From Limnephilus marmoratus (Eukaryota; Arthropoda; Insecta; Trichoptera; Limnephilidae): DNA of 64,000 nucleotides. Of this stretch, positions 22,216 through 33,710 are shown one piece after another. Location: contig OU862919.1 of NCBI GenBank assembly GCA_917880885.1, forward strand, positions 15,084,001 to 15,148,000, written 5' to 3'. The notes under the pieces were generated by a model that saw nothing but the letters and a program-made list of their open reading frames with translations, made no database searches and was not told where the DNA came from. Each line of letters opens with the position of its first letter. Position 1 is the first letter of the stretch. Made by a program: the position numbers and the translations under genes.

Positions 22216-22946
22216 TATTACCTGGTGAAAGAATAAAAGGTAATCCTTTATCATTGTTAAATAACTAAATGTTTTGATCATCCAATTAAGTATTGCCTCA
22301 CACATGTACGACGAAAATCGATTCACCAGATCAGATCAATTTAATTACCGCTGCCCTATCTTACAATTAACTCTGGCTACGGCCCTGATTTCGTCTCTAT
22401 TGTTATTGTACTACACCAGAGTGTAAAATACATTTGTAACCGCAACTGATAAACAATTTACCTGTGTGACACCATCAAACAGACCACTAGAAAATACTCC
22501 TTTGACCATTTTGTTCCGCGGATCATTTTGATGCAAGCACAATAGTTTAATTTAGGTGGTCTAATAAATCTTTACTACAGATTTAACCTGCATAATACAC
22601 TCTTTGGTCAGTCAACGGCATAATTATTTTTAAATTGCGTACCGGTCTCTAGATTTGCGGTACCTATCTATTTTTATGTTAGAACTATTTGAATTAACAA
22701 TGAAAATATATATACCATGCCAACATAAAATTATGTAACATATTACCACATGAATATAATTGTGTTTTGATTTTGACACGAACCTCAAAATTTCCTTTAT
22801 AAACAATAATAGTAGGTACATCAATGCCCATCACTATCATCAACTTTCGAAAAGATAAATTATTTCAGGCGCCTAGGGAACATCTGTTTCAACACATGCT
22901 AGAGTAATAGTTTAAAAAAAATAATTTAAATTTTCAACCATAATTT

Positions 22947-23876
22947 TGTTTTTTAAAGAGTTTTATTAAATGTACATTTGTTACTTAAATTTAATTTTTC
23001 CGCGACCGGTTTCGATACAACCGTATCATTCACGAGCAGAATTAAAACTAACTTAAAAATTAAATGCAAGTACCAAAGATTAATTAGGTGGGAGTAGTGG
23101 GAGGGATGATTTTGGGGGGAGGGGGAAAGCGGTGGGAGGAGTCAATATTACACGGAAACATGGTTAGTAGAGGAGATTTGCAAGGGGCTATTATTTTATT
23201 CACTAAATTAATTTTAGATTTAATTTTTTTGTTTATTTCGAGCGTTTCTAAAGCGCAAAGATTAAAGTAAGAGTTTATATTGCAATGTTTAAATTTTGTT
23301 TTTTCTTTATTGAAGCTATGGCCTGACTCTATTAAATGATTCGCAAATTCGGAGTAATTATTGTTTCGTAAACAAAGTTCATGTTCCCTGATTCTAGTTT
23401 TGAAATTTCTAGTTGTCATACCTACATACTGTGCGTCACAATCGTTACATTCTAAAGTGTATATCCCGTTTTTTTCCAAACTTATTAGAAACATCCTTAT
23501 TATTTATCAAATTTTTAATTTTAGAATTAGTATAGAAAGCTGGAGAAATATGATCTGGTAATAAACGGGATATTTTTAAGGATAAATCGCCTGTAAAAAG
23601 GAGTTTTTTATATATTGGGTAGTTACCAGGTTTGCTCATATTATTACCACTATAAATGTACTTTTTTGTTAAAAAATTTGCTTGTTTCTTATTAACTAAG
23701 CGGTCAATTATTTCAGGTTTATATCCATTGTTCGTGGCTATCTGTTTTATAATGGTTGTATCGAAACCGGTCGCGGAAAAATTAAATTTAAGTAACAAAT
23801 GTACATTTAATAAAACTCTTTAAAAAACAAAATGTCTAGAAATTGTTACATAGTTAATGCCCAAGAAATACAAAAA
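22947..23876 (-). mobile_element. PLE insertion with inverted ends, copy 2 only
   Basis: A 17-bp target (ATTTTCAACCATAATTT) is duplicated at 22930-22946 and 23877-23893. Copy 1 has an undisturbed site near 1550. Inverted arms of about 77 bp (22946-23022 and 23754-23831) contain CCGCGACCGGTTTCGATACA or its complement. That block is a degenerate hammerhead core (GAATGATAC, GTATC, GAAAC). Coding is in 23084-23798, minus strand. Confidence 0.8.
23084..23798 (-). pseudogene. PLE polyprotein fragment: end of RT linker plus GIY-YIG nuclease
   Basis: The first part reads IIKQIATNNGYKPEIIDRLV and SPAFYTNSKIKNLIN, the linker after the reverse transcriptase. After a frameshift near 23480 comes GIYTLECNDCDAQYVGMTTR and EFANHLIESGH, a GIY-YIG nuclease with the extra cysteine pair usual in PLEs. 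It ends LLTMFP near the tail. The reverse transcriptase itself is missing. Confidence 0.75.
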
Positions 23877-24120
23877 ATTTTCAACCATAATTTCACCAAA
23901 ATTCGTTTTTCAATCAAATTAACCCCCTGTTTTACTTTTAACTTTTGTTTTTACTTTCTGAAAGCTCCTAGATACTTCTTTTTATTTATTTATTTTTCTT
24001 TATCGATTTTCTTTATTTGATAATTACATAATTTGGGTATTTTTCGACCACCATGCTAGGCACATGCCCTGTTGTATGCCCTCATGTATTAATGATAATA
24101 ATAATTTTTTCGTCACAATA

Positions 24121-24505
24121 CAAGGTGTCCGGAAACTCGTAGTACAAGCGGGAAACTGGAGAATCCACATCACATTTGGAGTCGATTTTGTGGTTTAACT
24201 TTTTTTGATTTGAGCTTTCGTTTTCGAGTAAATCGGGTCCGAAGTTGGAATTTTTTTGGTTAAATTTGAAAAAAATTTTCACTAGGGGGTTGATTTCAGC
24301 TGTGTAATGTCTTATAAAATGCAACGAAGGGTAAACCGGGCTCAAAATTTTTTTTAACCCTTTAGTTGCCGAAAAAATGGAAAAATAGAAAAAAAATAAT
24401 ATTAAAATCGAAATGCTTAGATCGAAAAAAATAAGTTTTTTGGGTTCTCTACGTGATGTAGATTCACCAGTTTCCCGCTTGTACTACGAGTTTCCGGACA
24501 CGTTG
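24121..24505. mobile_element. 385-bp MITE with ~53-bp inverted repeats, TA target, copy 2 only
   Basis: The ends start CAAGGTGTCCGGAAACTCG and, reversed, CAACGTGTCCGGAAACTCG. They stay nearly identical for about 53 bp. TA lies at 24119-24120 and 24506-24507. The matching site in copy 1 (about 1725) has no such block. It fits a Tc1/mariner-type MITE. Confidence 0.8.
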
Positions 24506-24639
24506 TATAAATTATAGCCTAAAAAAATGTTTTCCGGTAAATACTTAACTTTCAGCTGTGTTCGGTGTTTTCCAGTTGAAAAAAATATTTGACATCATGA
24601 GCTACGGAGTCGCCAAATAATCATGTCAAAATACACCGT

Positions 24640-26225
24640 AAGGCACGTCGCAAATTTAACCCAGCCCATGCACATCCCACCCGCAGCACACGCCTGAGCG
24701 AAACCCAGCCTACGTACATTTTTTTTTTTAAATATAACGCATATTGAATACAGCCCACACCCATGACATACCCATCCTCACTTCTCCGAGTATGCAAGAT
24801 GACAGCAAGCCAGCAACTTCTTCTCGATTTAGAATCTGAATCTGAGGATAAAGATTGATTATTTACAAAAAAGAAAGAGTCACGGAGAGTTCAAGCTATC
24901 ATAGTGAAATTCCAAATAGTGTGATATCGGTATAATTTAAATCTGCTCGACAAAATCATCCTTTAGTTTTGCTCTCATGTAATCTTCATCGTATAACACA
25001 GGAAATCCTCTAATCATTTCAATTAATTTATCCATGTTCTAGTAACAAAAACAATGTCCTGGCGTAAATTGAGCCCAGTCCACGCACAGCACCGCGTGAC
25101 CGAAACCCAGCCTACGTACACGTTTTTTTAATAGTAGCGCATATTTAACACAGCCCACACCCACACCATACCCAACCCACTTCTCGCAGTATGCAAGATG
25201 ACAGCAAGGCAGAAACTTCTTGTCGATTTAGAATCTGAATCTGAGGACGAAGAAAGATTTTTTTTTTACTTGACCTTCACACTAGAGGCCTTGGGAAAAA
25301 ATAATTTCCCTCAGGGTCTATGACATCTTTCGGTATGCTGTATGGAGGGTTTTTTTAAGGAAAGGAAGAAAACGACAGTTCTGGGAAGGAAAAGGGCTTA
25401 AGGAGTGGGTAGGAATCTGGGGTTCAGTGTGTCCCGGTCATCCGTCTCCAAGACCTAGATAAACCTCACTCTATGAACCCGGGCACCCTTGCTAAATCAC
25501 CAAACGTAGCAAACCACTTGGGGTGACCTATGGCAGAGGTGTTGGTTATCCAAAAGAGTTTCCCGGGGCGGCGGTACCCTTCCCGCCTCCCAAATATAAG
25601 TATATGTATTGTGTGATATCAGTATAATTTACTATTTTTTATATACTGAAATCAATTTCTTCATTATACTACATATAATGTAATTTAATTCTTTGGCTAT
25701 CTTCTCGAACAAATCATCCTTCAGTTTTGCTCTAATCTAATCTTCATGAGTTGAATCATATAACACGAGAAATCCTCTAACCATTTCAATTCATTTTTCC
25801 ATGTTCTAGTAACGAAAACATTGTTCACACAGACAAAACAAGGGACCCACGATCCACGAAACTGTGTCGAAAGCACAACACGCCCACGCGCGACGAAGCT
25901 TGGGACTGGGCTGGCCGTGGAATGTGTTTAATATGCGCCTCTCCGACAGAAACCATGTTCTACAAAATAACCACGCGTGTGCTGTGCGAGAACTGTGCGT
26001 GGACTGGCCGTAATTTGCGCCGGGCCTTACAGGCAAAAATAGGTACCCACGATCCATGAAACTGTGTTGCACGCACAACAAGTTCACGCGCAACATAGGT
26101 TGGGACTAGGCTGGCCGTGGGATAGGTTCAATATGCGCCACTCCGAAGGAAATCATGTTCCACAAAAAGTCCACGCGTGTGCTGCGCGTGGGATATGCAT
26201 TGGCTGGGTTTAATTTGCGACGGCA
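24640..26225. mobile_element. Decayed Harbinger-like element (copy 2), internally duplicated, with a SINE inside
   Basis: Counterpart of 1826-2425. The motif CCCAGCCCATGCACATCCCA and its relatives recur at about 24660, 25070 and, inverted, at 25980 and 26170. The N-terminal-like acidic frame and the antisense MADF-like frame occur more than once (24830-25010, 25200-25260, 25680-25800). A SINE-A copy lies at 25268-25597. Local duplication or nested insertion of sibling elements after the segmental duplication would explain the extra length. Assignment to Harbinger is inferred. Confidence 0.4.
25268..25597 (-). mobile_element. SINE-A copy, copy 2 only
   Basis: Reverse orientation with a poly-T start. 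Carries the TCCCTCAGGG hairpin arm, CACTTGGGGTGACC block and GGGGCGGCGGTACC head. It sits inside the Harbinger-like remnant. Confidence 0.7.
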
Positions 26226-26489
26226 CATTATCAGTTATTTAGTAAGAAAAAGAGGGAATTGAATCTCGGGCCATAAAATAAAAAAGGTAACATAATAACA
26301 GATAATTATATTTTTATTGACATTAAATAGCATTAAATATTTTAAACCTGTGCATAAGCTAAATCACTTACACCGGTAAAACATGTAATTTGACATAAAA
26401 ATACAGAAGATAATAAATATTAAGTAGAGCAGAATAACCTAATTCCACTGAATCTATTGAAAATATTTAACATAAATTTCAATTTATCT

Positions 26490-27010
26490 ATCTATTATAT
26501 ATATAAAAATGAAAATATATTTATTTCTGACTATGTATATATGTGAGATGCTATGCGTTGCTAAACCATTCATCCGATTGCGATTGGGATGAAACATTGG
26601 GGATTTGATGTGCGCATGCCCGCGATGGTTTCTATATACATATACAATAGTGAGTTCTGGCATCATGAAATTATGCATTGCTAACCGTTCATCCGATTGC
26701 GATGAAACTTTGGGAATTTGATGTGTGCAATGTGTACATGCCCGCTATAGTTTTTACATACAATAGTGAGTTCTGGCATCATGAAATTATGCATTGCTAA
26801 CATTTCATCCGATTGCGATGAAACTTTGGGGAGTTAATGTGTGCATGCCCGCGATGGTTCATATATATAACGGCGAGCTCTGGCATCATAAAAAATGCGT
26901 TACTAAACCGTTCATCCGATTGCGAAAAAAATTTGGTGAGTTGTTGTGAGCACGTCCTTAAGGGTTTCTGTATATACTGGTGAGCTCTGAAATTTGTATA
27001 AAAAAATGCA
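26490..27010. repeat. Tandem ~105-120-bp repeat, 4 units (copy 2)
   Basis: Counterpart of 2690-3060, with the TTCATCCGATTGCGATGAAA motif at about 26568, 26684, 26807 and 26907. The extra unit shows expansion in copy 2 or contraction in copy 1 after the duplication. Confidence 0.6.
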
Positions 27011-27354
27011 ATAGGTGTAACGCAAACTTTGAAGTACCCACCACTATCCCACCCCGGTATAGGCAACTTATGGTCGCCCGTAACGCGAACTGTTTGAAAA
27101 CTGAATGAACCGGGACTGAATGTATGGAATGCAGGAGGGTGGACGGGGATAGGGGAAGGGGGGAGGGGAACCCGGGTGGCGAGGGGAGTGGGGAGAGGAC
27201 GCGGGAGGCGAAGGGGAGGCGGAAGGGGAACGGAATGAATGGGAAAGGTCGCGCAGGTAGAAATATTTTCTTTATTAAGTGGCATAGCAACGCATGCAGG
27301 GAACTCGGAACTCGGTCTGCCAATAGAAACCATAAATTACAAGCACTAAGATCA

Positions 27355-27605
27355 AAAAATTAAAATTATTAAAACTCGCAGATAGAAGACTTGTTTACGA
27401 CTCTTTATTTCAAAAATATATTAATGGTGTTATAGACAGTCCCGATTTACTCAGCCAAATTGCATTCCATGCGCCAACTGGAAATACTCGACTAAAATTA
27501 TTTTTATTTGCAAATACAATATCAGAACTGAGTCATTAAATTTCTACAGCAATACTTTCTGAAAAACAGTAGATGTGTTCAACTGCACCAAATTTAGTTA
27601 CAAGA
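27355..27605 (+). pseudogene. LINE ORF2 C-terminal fragment (copy 2)
   Basis: Counterpart of 7415-7690, with a 27-bp deletion near 27540. Reads YINGVIDSPDLLSQIAFHAP as in copy 1. Confidence 0.55.
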
Positions 27606-27779
27606 AGGCTGTAATAAAATATCTCGTAAATAAATATTAACGTTAGCATTTATTTTTCTATTGTGTGTTTTTATTTAATAATGTGGTTAAAAAATTCTAC
27701 TTCTTGAATACCGTTACAAAGAATTATTATATGTAGGTATTACATGTTTATAAAAGCACGTATAAAAGAGCGTGTAATT

Positions 27780-28440
27780 GAAATAAATCAATCAATTTCA
27801 TACTGTTTTATCTTGATGGTTTTTATTTCGTTTGTTTGATAATTTGTTTGTATATTCCGTTTGTAATTCCGTTTCCATATCAAAAACTGTTTTAAAAGCA
27901 TTTTTTTTAAATCAATCAATTTCATACTGTTTTATCGTGATGGTTTTAATTTCGTTTGTTTGCTTATTTATTTTATTTATTGCTTATTCACAATTTATAT
28001 ACATATATTTTTAGCATGTAATTATTAACCCCACTAGGGTTCGCCTGTATCGGGGTTAATAATTTCACAATTTAATAAAAATAACACACGCAAATATCGG
28101 TCATGCAAAACAGTTAAGTAAAAGCAAAATAATAAAATTTAAAAATAAAATGATAAACAGAGAAAAAAATAAGTGATAAAAATATATGAATTAATAACAA
28201 AGGGTTGATAGATCAGACAAAATGTTCTCATTCATTATATCATTAGTTCATACCATTTTCAACAATAGATAAAATTTAAAAAAATATATGTCCTTAGGTT
28301 TTTTTTTAAATATGTGTAAAAAATAAAAAAAGAAAAAACAAAGATTTATAAGCGATTACATTAGAGCGAATCTTATTGAGCGAATTTGTTTGTATGTTCC
28401 GTTTGTAATTCCGTTTCCATATCAAGGACTGTTTTAAAAG
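27780..28440. repeat. Local duplication plus hairpin insertion, copy 2
   Basis: A segment starting ATCAATTTCATACTGTTTTA recurs at about 27788 and 27914 (about 125-bp pitch). It is single in copy 1 at about 7848. After the second copy comes a hairpin with 12-bp arms ATTATTAACCCC (28021-28032) and 28052-28063. A 330-bp AT-rich stretch absent from copy 1 follows. Confidence 0.55.
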
Positions 28441-29483
28441 CATTTTTTTTAAATAAAAATAATTTGTTATTGAGTTGGTGACGTTTCTTTGGACAAAATG
28501 TAAAATTTCTTATTTGAAATTTAAAAATATTTATAACATAAAATATGTTGTTTATAATTAAGTAGGTATGTATTTAAGTACTTACTTTCGAATCTTGTGA
28601 TTTCGGAGGAAATTTTGGTTTTCATTTATTAAATAAGAGAAAAATAGAAACAATCGTTTGTGACGCTGTTCACAGAACTACCTACTAGTTTAGGGAAGGG
28701 AAAAATTTTAATATTATTAATGTATAGCGAACTACTGTAGAAAGGGTAACGCACATCAATTAATCCAAAAGAATACCTGTAAAAGGTACATAATAATAAT
28801 ATTTAAAAAATAAGTTGGTTCGGAAAAAAAAATTTCAGTCAAAAATTGTAAAAATTATTTGTCTAAAAAAATAATACTGTATTCCTTGCGAATCTTTAAT
28901 AATAATAATAATAACAAAACACACTATTTTGCATACCGCAGTTTTATTCTATTTCATTTTAAAAATTATTAATAAACGTGGAAATGATTGATTTTGCTTA
29001 CTTCCAATATTTATCTTTGATATCTTTAATAAATATTGGAAGTAAGCAAGTGTTTATCACAGCTCTTATCATCTAGTATCTAAATTCCATTTTAAAAAAT
29101 TGCGCCCAACTTTAAAAACCTTTATCAGAAATTAATCATTACTTCAGAGAAATACTAAAAATATCAAATAATATCTAAAAATTACCTCTGACCTGCTTCT
29201 AATATCAATGATCGAAAGTCTTTCGTCTTCTTCTCATTTGAATCATAAGAACAGGATTGTGTCTACGCCAACGAAAGAGTTACTCACTGCTGTAAAAGAT
29301 GCCATTGCCAACAGTTGGTTAGGTTCATGTTTTTCTTTAATCCTCTTCATATCATTGCTCTTCGTCCTTCATTTAACTGCCATCTTATCCGAATCATTCG
29401 AGATCCGCGGGGTGGTGAATCATTAATGATTGGATATAATTATCACCAATGCATCGAAACTAGTTAGTCCCTTTCAACTTCAA

Positions 29484-30230
29484 TTTGGGAGGCGGGAATG
29501 GGTACCGCCGCCCCGGGAACCTTTATTGGATAACCAACACCTCTGCCATAGGTCACCCCAAGTGGTTCGCTACGTTTGGTGATTTAGCAGGGGTGCCCGG
29601 GTTCATGGGGTGAGGTTTGTCTAGGTCTTGGAGGCGGATGACCAGGACATACTGAACCCCAGATTCCTACCCACCCCTTAAACCCTTTTCCTTCCCAGAA
29701 CTCTCCTCTCCTTCCTTTCCTTAAAAAAACCCTCCACACAGCATCCCCAAAGATGACATAGGCCTTGAGGGAAATTATTTTCCTCAGGGCCTCCTGTGTG
29801 GAGCTAATGTAAAAAAAAATGAATAAATTGTGAAATTACACAAATTAATCAAATAAAATTTATTTGCCACACCGGGATTCGATCCCGCAGTCAAGAGCCT
29901 TACCGCTGGACTGTGTCCGAGGGATCAACTGTTCGGGGATCATCTGTCCGGGAATCAACTGTCCGTGGAACAATCTGCTCGGAGGTTCAACTGACCTGGG
30001 TGCCCGGGTTCATGGGGTGAGGTTTGTCTAGGTCTTGGAGGCGGATGACCAGGACATACTGAACCCCAGATTCCTACCCACCCCTTAAACCCTTTTCCTT
30101 CCCAGAACTCTCCTCTCCTTCCTTTCCTTAAAAAAACCCTCCACACAGCATCCCCAAAGATGACATAGGCCCTGAGGGAAATTATTTTCCTCAGGGCCTC
30201 CTGTGTGGAGCTCATGTAAAAAAAAAAAAA
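29484..30230 (+). mobile_element. Composite SINE: SINE-A, tRNA-like link, partial SINE-A, poly-A; copy 2 only
   Basis: The target AACTTCAA is duplicated at 29476-29483 and 30231-30238, and copy 1 has it once at about 9478. Bases 29484-29819 are a full SINE-A. Bases 29820-29998 hold a reverse tRNA-like unit (GGGATTCGATCCC at 29883) and four short GGGATCAACTGT-like repeats. Bases 29999-30230 are a second SINE-A 3' part ending in a 15-A tail. One target duplication encloses all three, so they entered together. Confidence 0.85.
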
Positions 30231-30375
30231 AACTTCAAAATATAGTATACGAAAATTCCTACTGTTTCAGACAATGTCAAACAGTTTCGTTGTCTCTCTG
30301 TAATCTTTCGTTAATCTTCGTCACTTAGCTGGAAGAACATATGAACAAGGTACTCAATCTACAATTTTGATGACA

Positions 30376-31389
30376 TCATTTTTGTAAAGGTATCATTTTC
30401 GATAGATGTTTCACGAAAAATGTTTCTTTCAATATATGTTCTTTCGAAAACTGTTCTACCGTTTTATTGATGTCATCAGGGCGCAACAAATATTTATAAG
30501 CATTTTCAGGTTTGGATTCTTCTTCATATAATTCACCTGTCTTAGTGTTCATATCTTGCTCATTTTCGTATTCGAGCACAAAGCAAAGTCTGTAGCCAAA
30601 TGTTCTTGTACTGCTCTTTTTGCCCTTTTTGTTAAAATATTTAACAACTTTGAACTCATTATCCAAGATCGCCAATCCCACATTTTTGTAAACAATGGAT
30701 ATCTTAATTTTTTTGTTATTGTGTCTTATTTTTCGCAGCGAAATATATTTTCCAATCAAACCGTTTGATTTTCCTTCAAGGAAGCACCTATAAAGAAACT
30801 TGCAATATCCATCAGAAGTTATTTCATGGTTTTCTGGATTCACGTGTGTTGATAAACAACTCATAATTCGTTCCACCGCATCTGCAGCCAATGCTCTAGT
30901 TTCTTGAAGTTGACTATCGTCTAAAGCCATATATTGATGTTCAAAATTTTGGAAAATAGCACATCCCAAACGAATAATAGTTCTTTCTAGATTTACTCCA
31001 ATGTACATGCAATCATCTTCCAATCTTTTAATTATTTCTGTCGCCTTATTTGTACGATTTTTATCAACAAAATATTCATATCCAGAAGCAAAGACCTTTA
31101 CTAGCGGTATCATAATCAAGACCTTACCCATGTTTGTGGTTTGCTTGTTAGTGGTAATAGCACTTTTGTTGTGAGCTCGGTGTTCTTGGATGTGTGCTGA
31201 TAATTGATCAAGTGTTTCTCCAAACTCATTAGTAAAAGCACGTACAAAGAAGTGGAGCCGTTTTACAACGGGAGATCGCTCGTCCATAAATGTTTCTGAT
31301 GGAATGTATTCGTTCTCTTGCTTAGACGCATCGATTTCCTCATCACTCTTATACGGCTCTGGTTCGTTTTTCTCTAACCTTTCTGCCAT
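30376..31389 (-). CDS. Gene C: unrecognised family member, 337 aa (partner of gene A)
   Basis: Same layout as gene A: MAERLEKN start (ATG at 31389), ASKQENEYIPSE motif, core SPVVKRLHFFVRAFTNEFGE, basic FNKKGKKSSTRTFGYR cluster, and YLLRPDDINKTVEQF near the end. It ends a few residues earlier than A because of a small indel near the stop. About one in ten residues differ from A. Changes cluster after the FGE motif (TLDQLSAHIQEHRAHNKS against RLDQYTAHIQGQRPHNKS in A) and around MGKVLIMIPLVKVF. The acceptor-like TTTCAG puts the exon start at 31592. The leader has a TAG in the RTW frame here. No known domain is recognised. Confidence 0.7.
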   Translation of the reverse strand: MAERLEKNEPEPYKSDEEIDASKQENEYIPSETFMDERSPVVKRLHFFVRAFTNEFGETLDQLSAHIQEHRAHNKSAITTNKQTTNMGKVLIMIPLVKVFASGYEYFVDKNRTNKATEIIKRLEDDCMYIGVNLERTIIRLGCAIFQNFEHQYMALDDSQLQETRALAADAVERIMSCLSTHVNPENHEITSDGYCKFLYRCFLEGKSNGLIGKYISLRKIRHNNKKIKISIVYKNVGLAILDNEFKVVKYFNKKGKKSSTRTFGYRLCFVLEYENEQDMNTKTGELYEEESKPENAYKYLLRPDDINKTVEQFSKEHILKETFFVKHLSKMIPLQK

Positions 31390-31592
31390 TTTTGCCAATT
31401 CACCTTCACGCCAATTGACTTTATGAATCCTGCTTCTCAACTCCAGAAAGTCCTGCACTGTGAATAGATGTTCACAGAACTGTAATCTGGAATATGAACT
31501 AGATCTCCAGCGTGTGAGAGATGTTTTTTTGCATCTTCAGCTTTCTACGACAATTTTTTCCAGGTTCGGGGTTTCTTTTGATTGGTGATGCT
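31390..31592 (-). other. Putative 5' exon sequence upstream of gene C
   Basis: Matches the leader of gene A after an acceptor-like TTTCAG. The shared frame reads RTWKKLS, stop, KAEDAKKHLSHAGDLV, so the frame is broken once here. Confidence 0.42.
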
Positions 31593-32338
31593 CTGAAACG
31601 ACCGAAAATAAATAATTATTCTAACTATTATTTCAAAGTTTACATCTCGTTTACCCTGCAAAGTCAAAAAGTATTAGATTATGTGCAGGCTTTTCAGGTC
31701 TAATTCTCTGCTTCACCTGTCATCCATTATAGCTCAATCGACATTTTTCGCCTACAGTTATCATTATTATTGTCAGGTTATTAATATCGATATTTCTTTA
31801 AAAAAAATACAAATTTTCGTAAAAAATATAAATTATCACTAAAAATTAGTGTCCGACCGAAACTAGTTTTTACGGCCGAAACCGAAACCGAAACCGAAAC
31901 TTCCATATAAGGTCATTTTGTCATGGAAAAAATAGTCAATCTTAATAAATCAGCCTTTATTTTAAAATCATATATTAATCATTCAGTCTGATATTTGAAC
32001 TAAAAATAAACATAACATTATTGTCACTCCTTACTTCAAATAAATTATTTATGCTTTTTGAAATCGTAATCGTACATCGCTTCGTAAATAATGTTAAAAA
32101 AATAGTAGGTATTACCTATTTGAATATTATTAACAAACTAGCTGACCCGACGAACTTTGTACCGCCTCAGAATCAATAACTATTGAATTAAATTTAATTT
32201 AAGTTGAAAATTATACAATGAAGCAATTATCGATGCCCAACTGTCCGTGTTTTTTTTTTGTCAGTATCAGAGATGGCGTTGTGTACGGATTTATATTTTT
32301 TTTGATTTTCTTATTTTCCACCTACTTACGGGAAATTT

Positions 32339-32828
32339 TCTAAGGAAGCGGGTACGGGTGCCGCCGCTCCGGGAACCATTTATTGGATAGCCGACGCCTC
32401 TGTCGTAGGTCACCCCAAGTGGTTTGCTACGTTTAGTAATTTAGAAGGGGTGACCGGGTTCATGGGGTGACTTTTGTGCGGGACCTGGCAGCGGATGCGT
32501 CTGCTCACCTGCTGCGTGGCGGGCCGGATCGAGAGAGTCTGGTTGAGGGAGGCCTTTTGACCTTTCCAGTCGGATTCTCTCGACTAATGGGTCGAAAGAG
32601 TCCAGCTGGAAAGGTCAAGGTAAAATATCAATTTCGGTTAAGGCAATGGCCTTGCACCGCAGTTGGAGGGATGGATTCACTCCCGGATACACTGACCTCC
32701 AGATTCCTACCCACCCTTCATGCCTTTTTCCTTCCCAGAACTTCCTATCCTACCCTTCCTTACAAAGACCCTCCACACAGCACCCCCTAAGATGACAAAG
32801 GTCCTGAGTGGAGCTTATGTAAAAAAAA
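32339..32828 (+). mobile_element. SINE-A copy, long variant, nested in hAT
   Basis: Sense orientation with poly-A at 32820-32828. It has the extra central block (GCGGGCCGGATCGAGAGAGT) also seen at 6088-6415 and 53284-53745. Confidence 0.7.
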
Positions 32829-33405
32829 TACGTTTCATTTCCGGGATTTATTATTATTGTATTTTTCCTTTGGAGGGGTGCAGAGACATACGTTCACGGT
32901 TTGTCTCATTTTCGACTATTGACATTTAGTGTGTAAGAAAGAGAGGCAGCATTATATGATTAAGAACAAAAGCTAAACAATCAACGCATTGACATTTGAC
33001 GTTTTTGAATTTTTGGAATTCACGCACAGTTAAATATTATGCCTATCAATATTGCTGCAGTTTTTTCAAAATATGTGAATTCGTTCCATACAAAATGTAT
33101 AAAAAAAATAATTTTCTTCATAACTCTCTTTTTCGTTAATTTTTTGCGATGTTTTAATAGTTATTCTGTTATCCGGGGAGGAGACAAATCCAACAAATCA
33201 AAGAACATCAAAATCGGTGCAGCCGATCTCGAGTTAAAAAATAGTAACTAACCTGACTTTGTTTTATATACATATTAAGATAACAAAAAATAAAAGTTAG
33301 AAAACAAAATTAATTATTTTAAACCTAATTTGTTTAGGTACCTACACTTAACAAAATATACCTACTCTTTCATATTACAGTAGGTATATTTTGAACAAAA
33401 TAATT

Positions 33406-33710
33406 TGGGAGGTGGGAATGGGTACCGCCGCCCCGGGAACCTTTATTGGATAACCAACACCTCTGTCATAGGTGACCCCAAGTGGTTCGCTACGTTTGGT
33501 GATTTAGCAGGGGTGCCCGGGTTCATGGGATGAGGTTTGTCTAGGTCTTGAAGGTGGATGACCAGGACACACTGAACCCCAGATTCCTACCCACCCCTTT
33601 TCCTTCCCAGAACCCTCCTCTCCTTCCTTTTCCTAAAAAACCCTCCACACACATCCCCAAAGATGACATAGGCCCTCTCAAATTATTTTCTTAGGGCCTA
33701 TCATGAACTA
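33406..33710 (+). mobile_element. SINE-A copy, short variant, nested in hAT
   Basis: Head GGGAGGTGGGAATGGGTACC, then the GTTCATGGGATGAGG block and the AAACCCTCCACACA tail. The end hairpin is partly deleted. Confidence 0.7.

Larger units (their letters stand above)
21441..22387. mobile_element. hAT element carrying a PLE 3' end
   Basis: The ends are CAGGGCCGTAGCTAGA and, reversed, CAGGGCCGTAGCCAGA. The target is ATCTCGTC (21433-21440) and ATTTCGTC (22388-22395), one mismatch. The only coding remnant is the nested PLE tail, so the hAT itself is non-autonomous. Confidence 0.8.
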
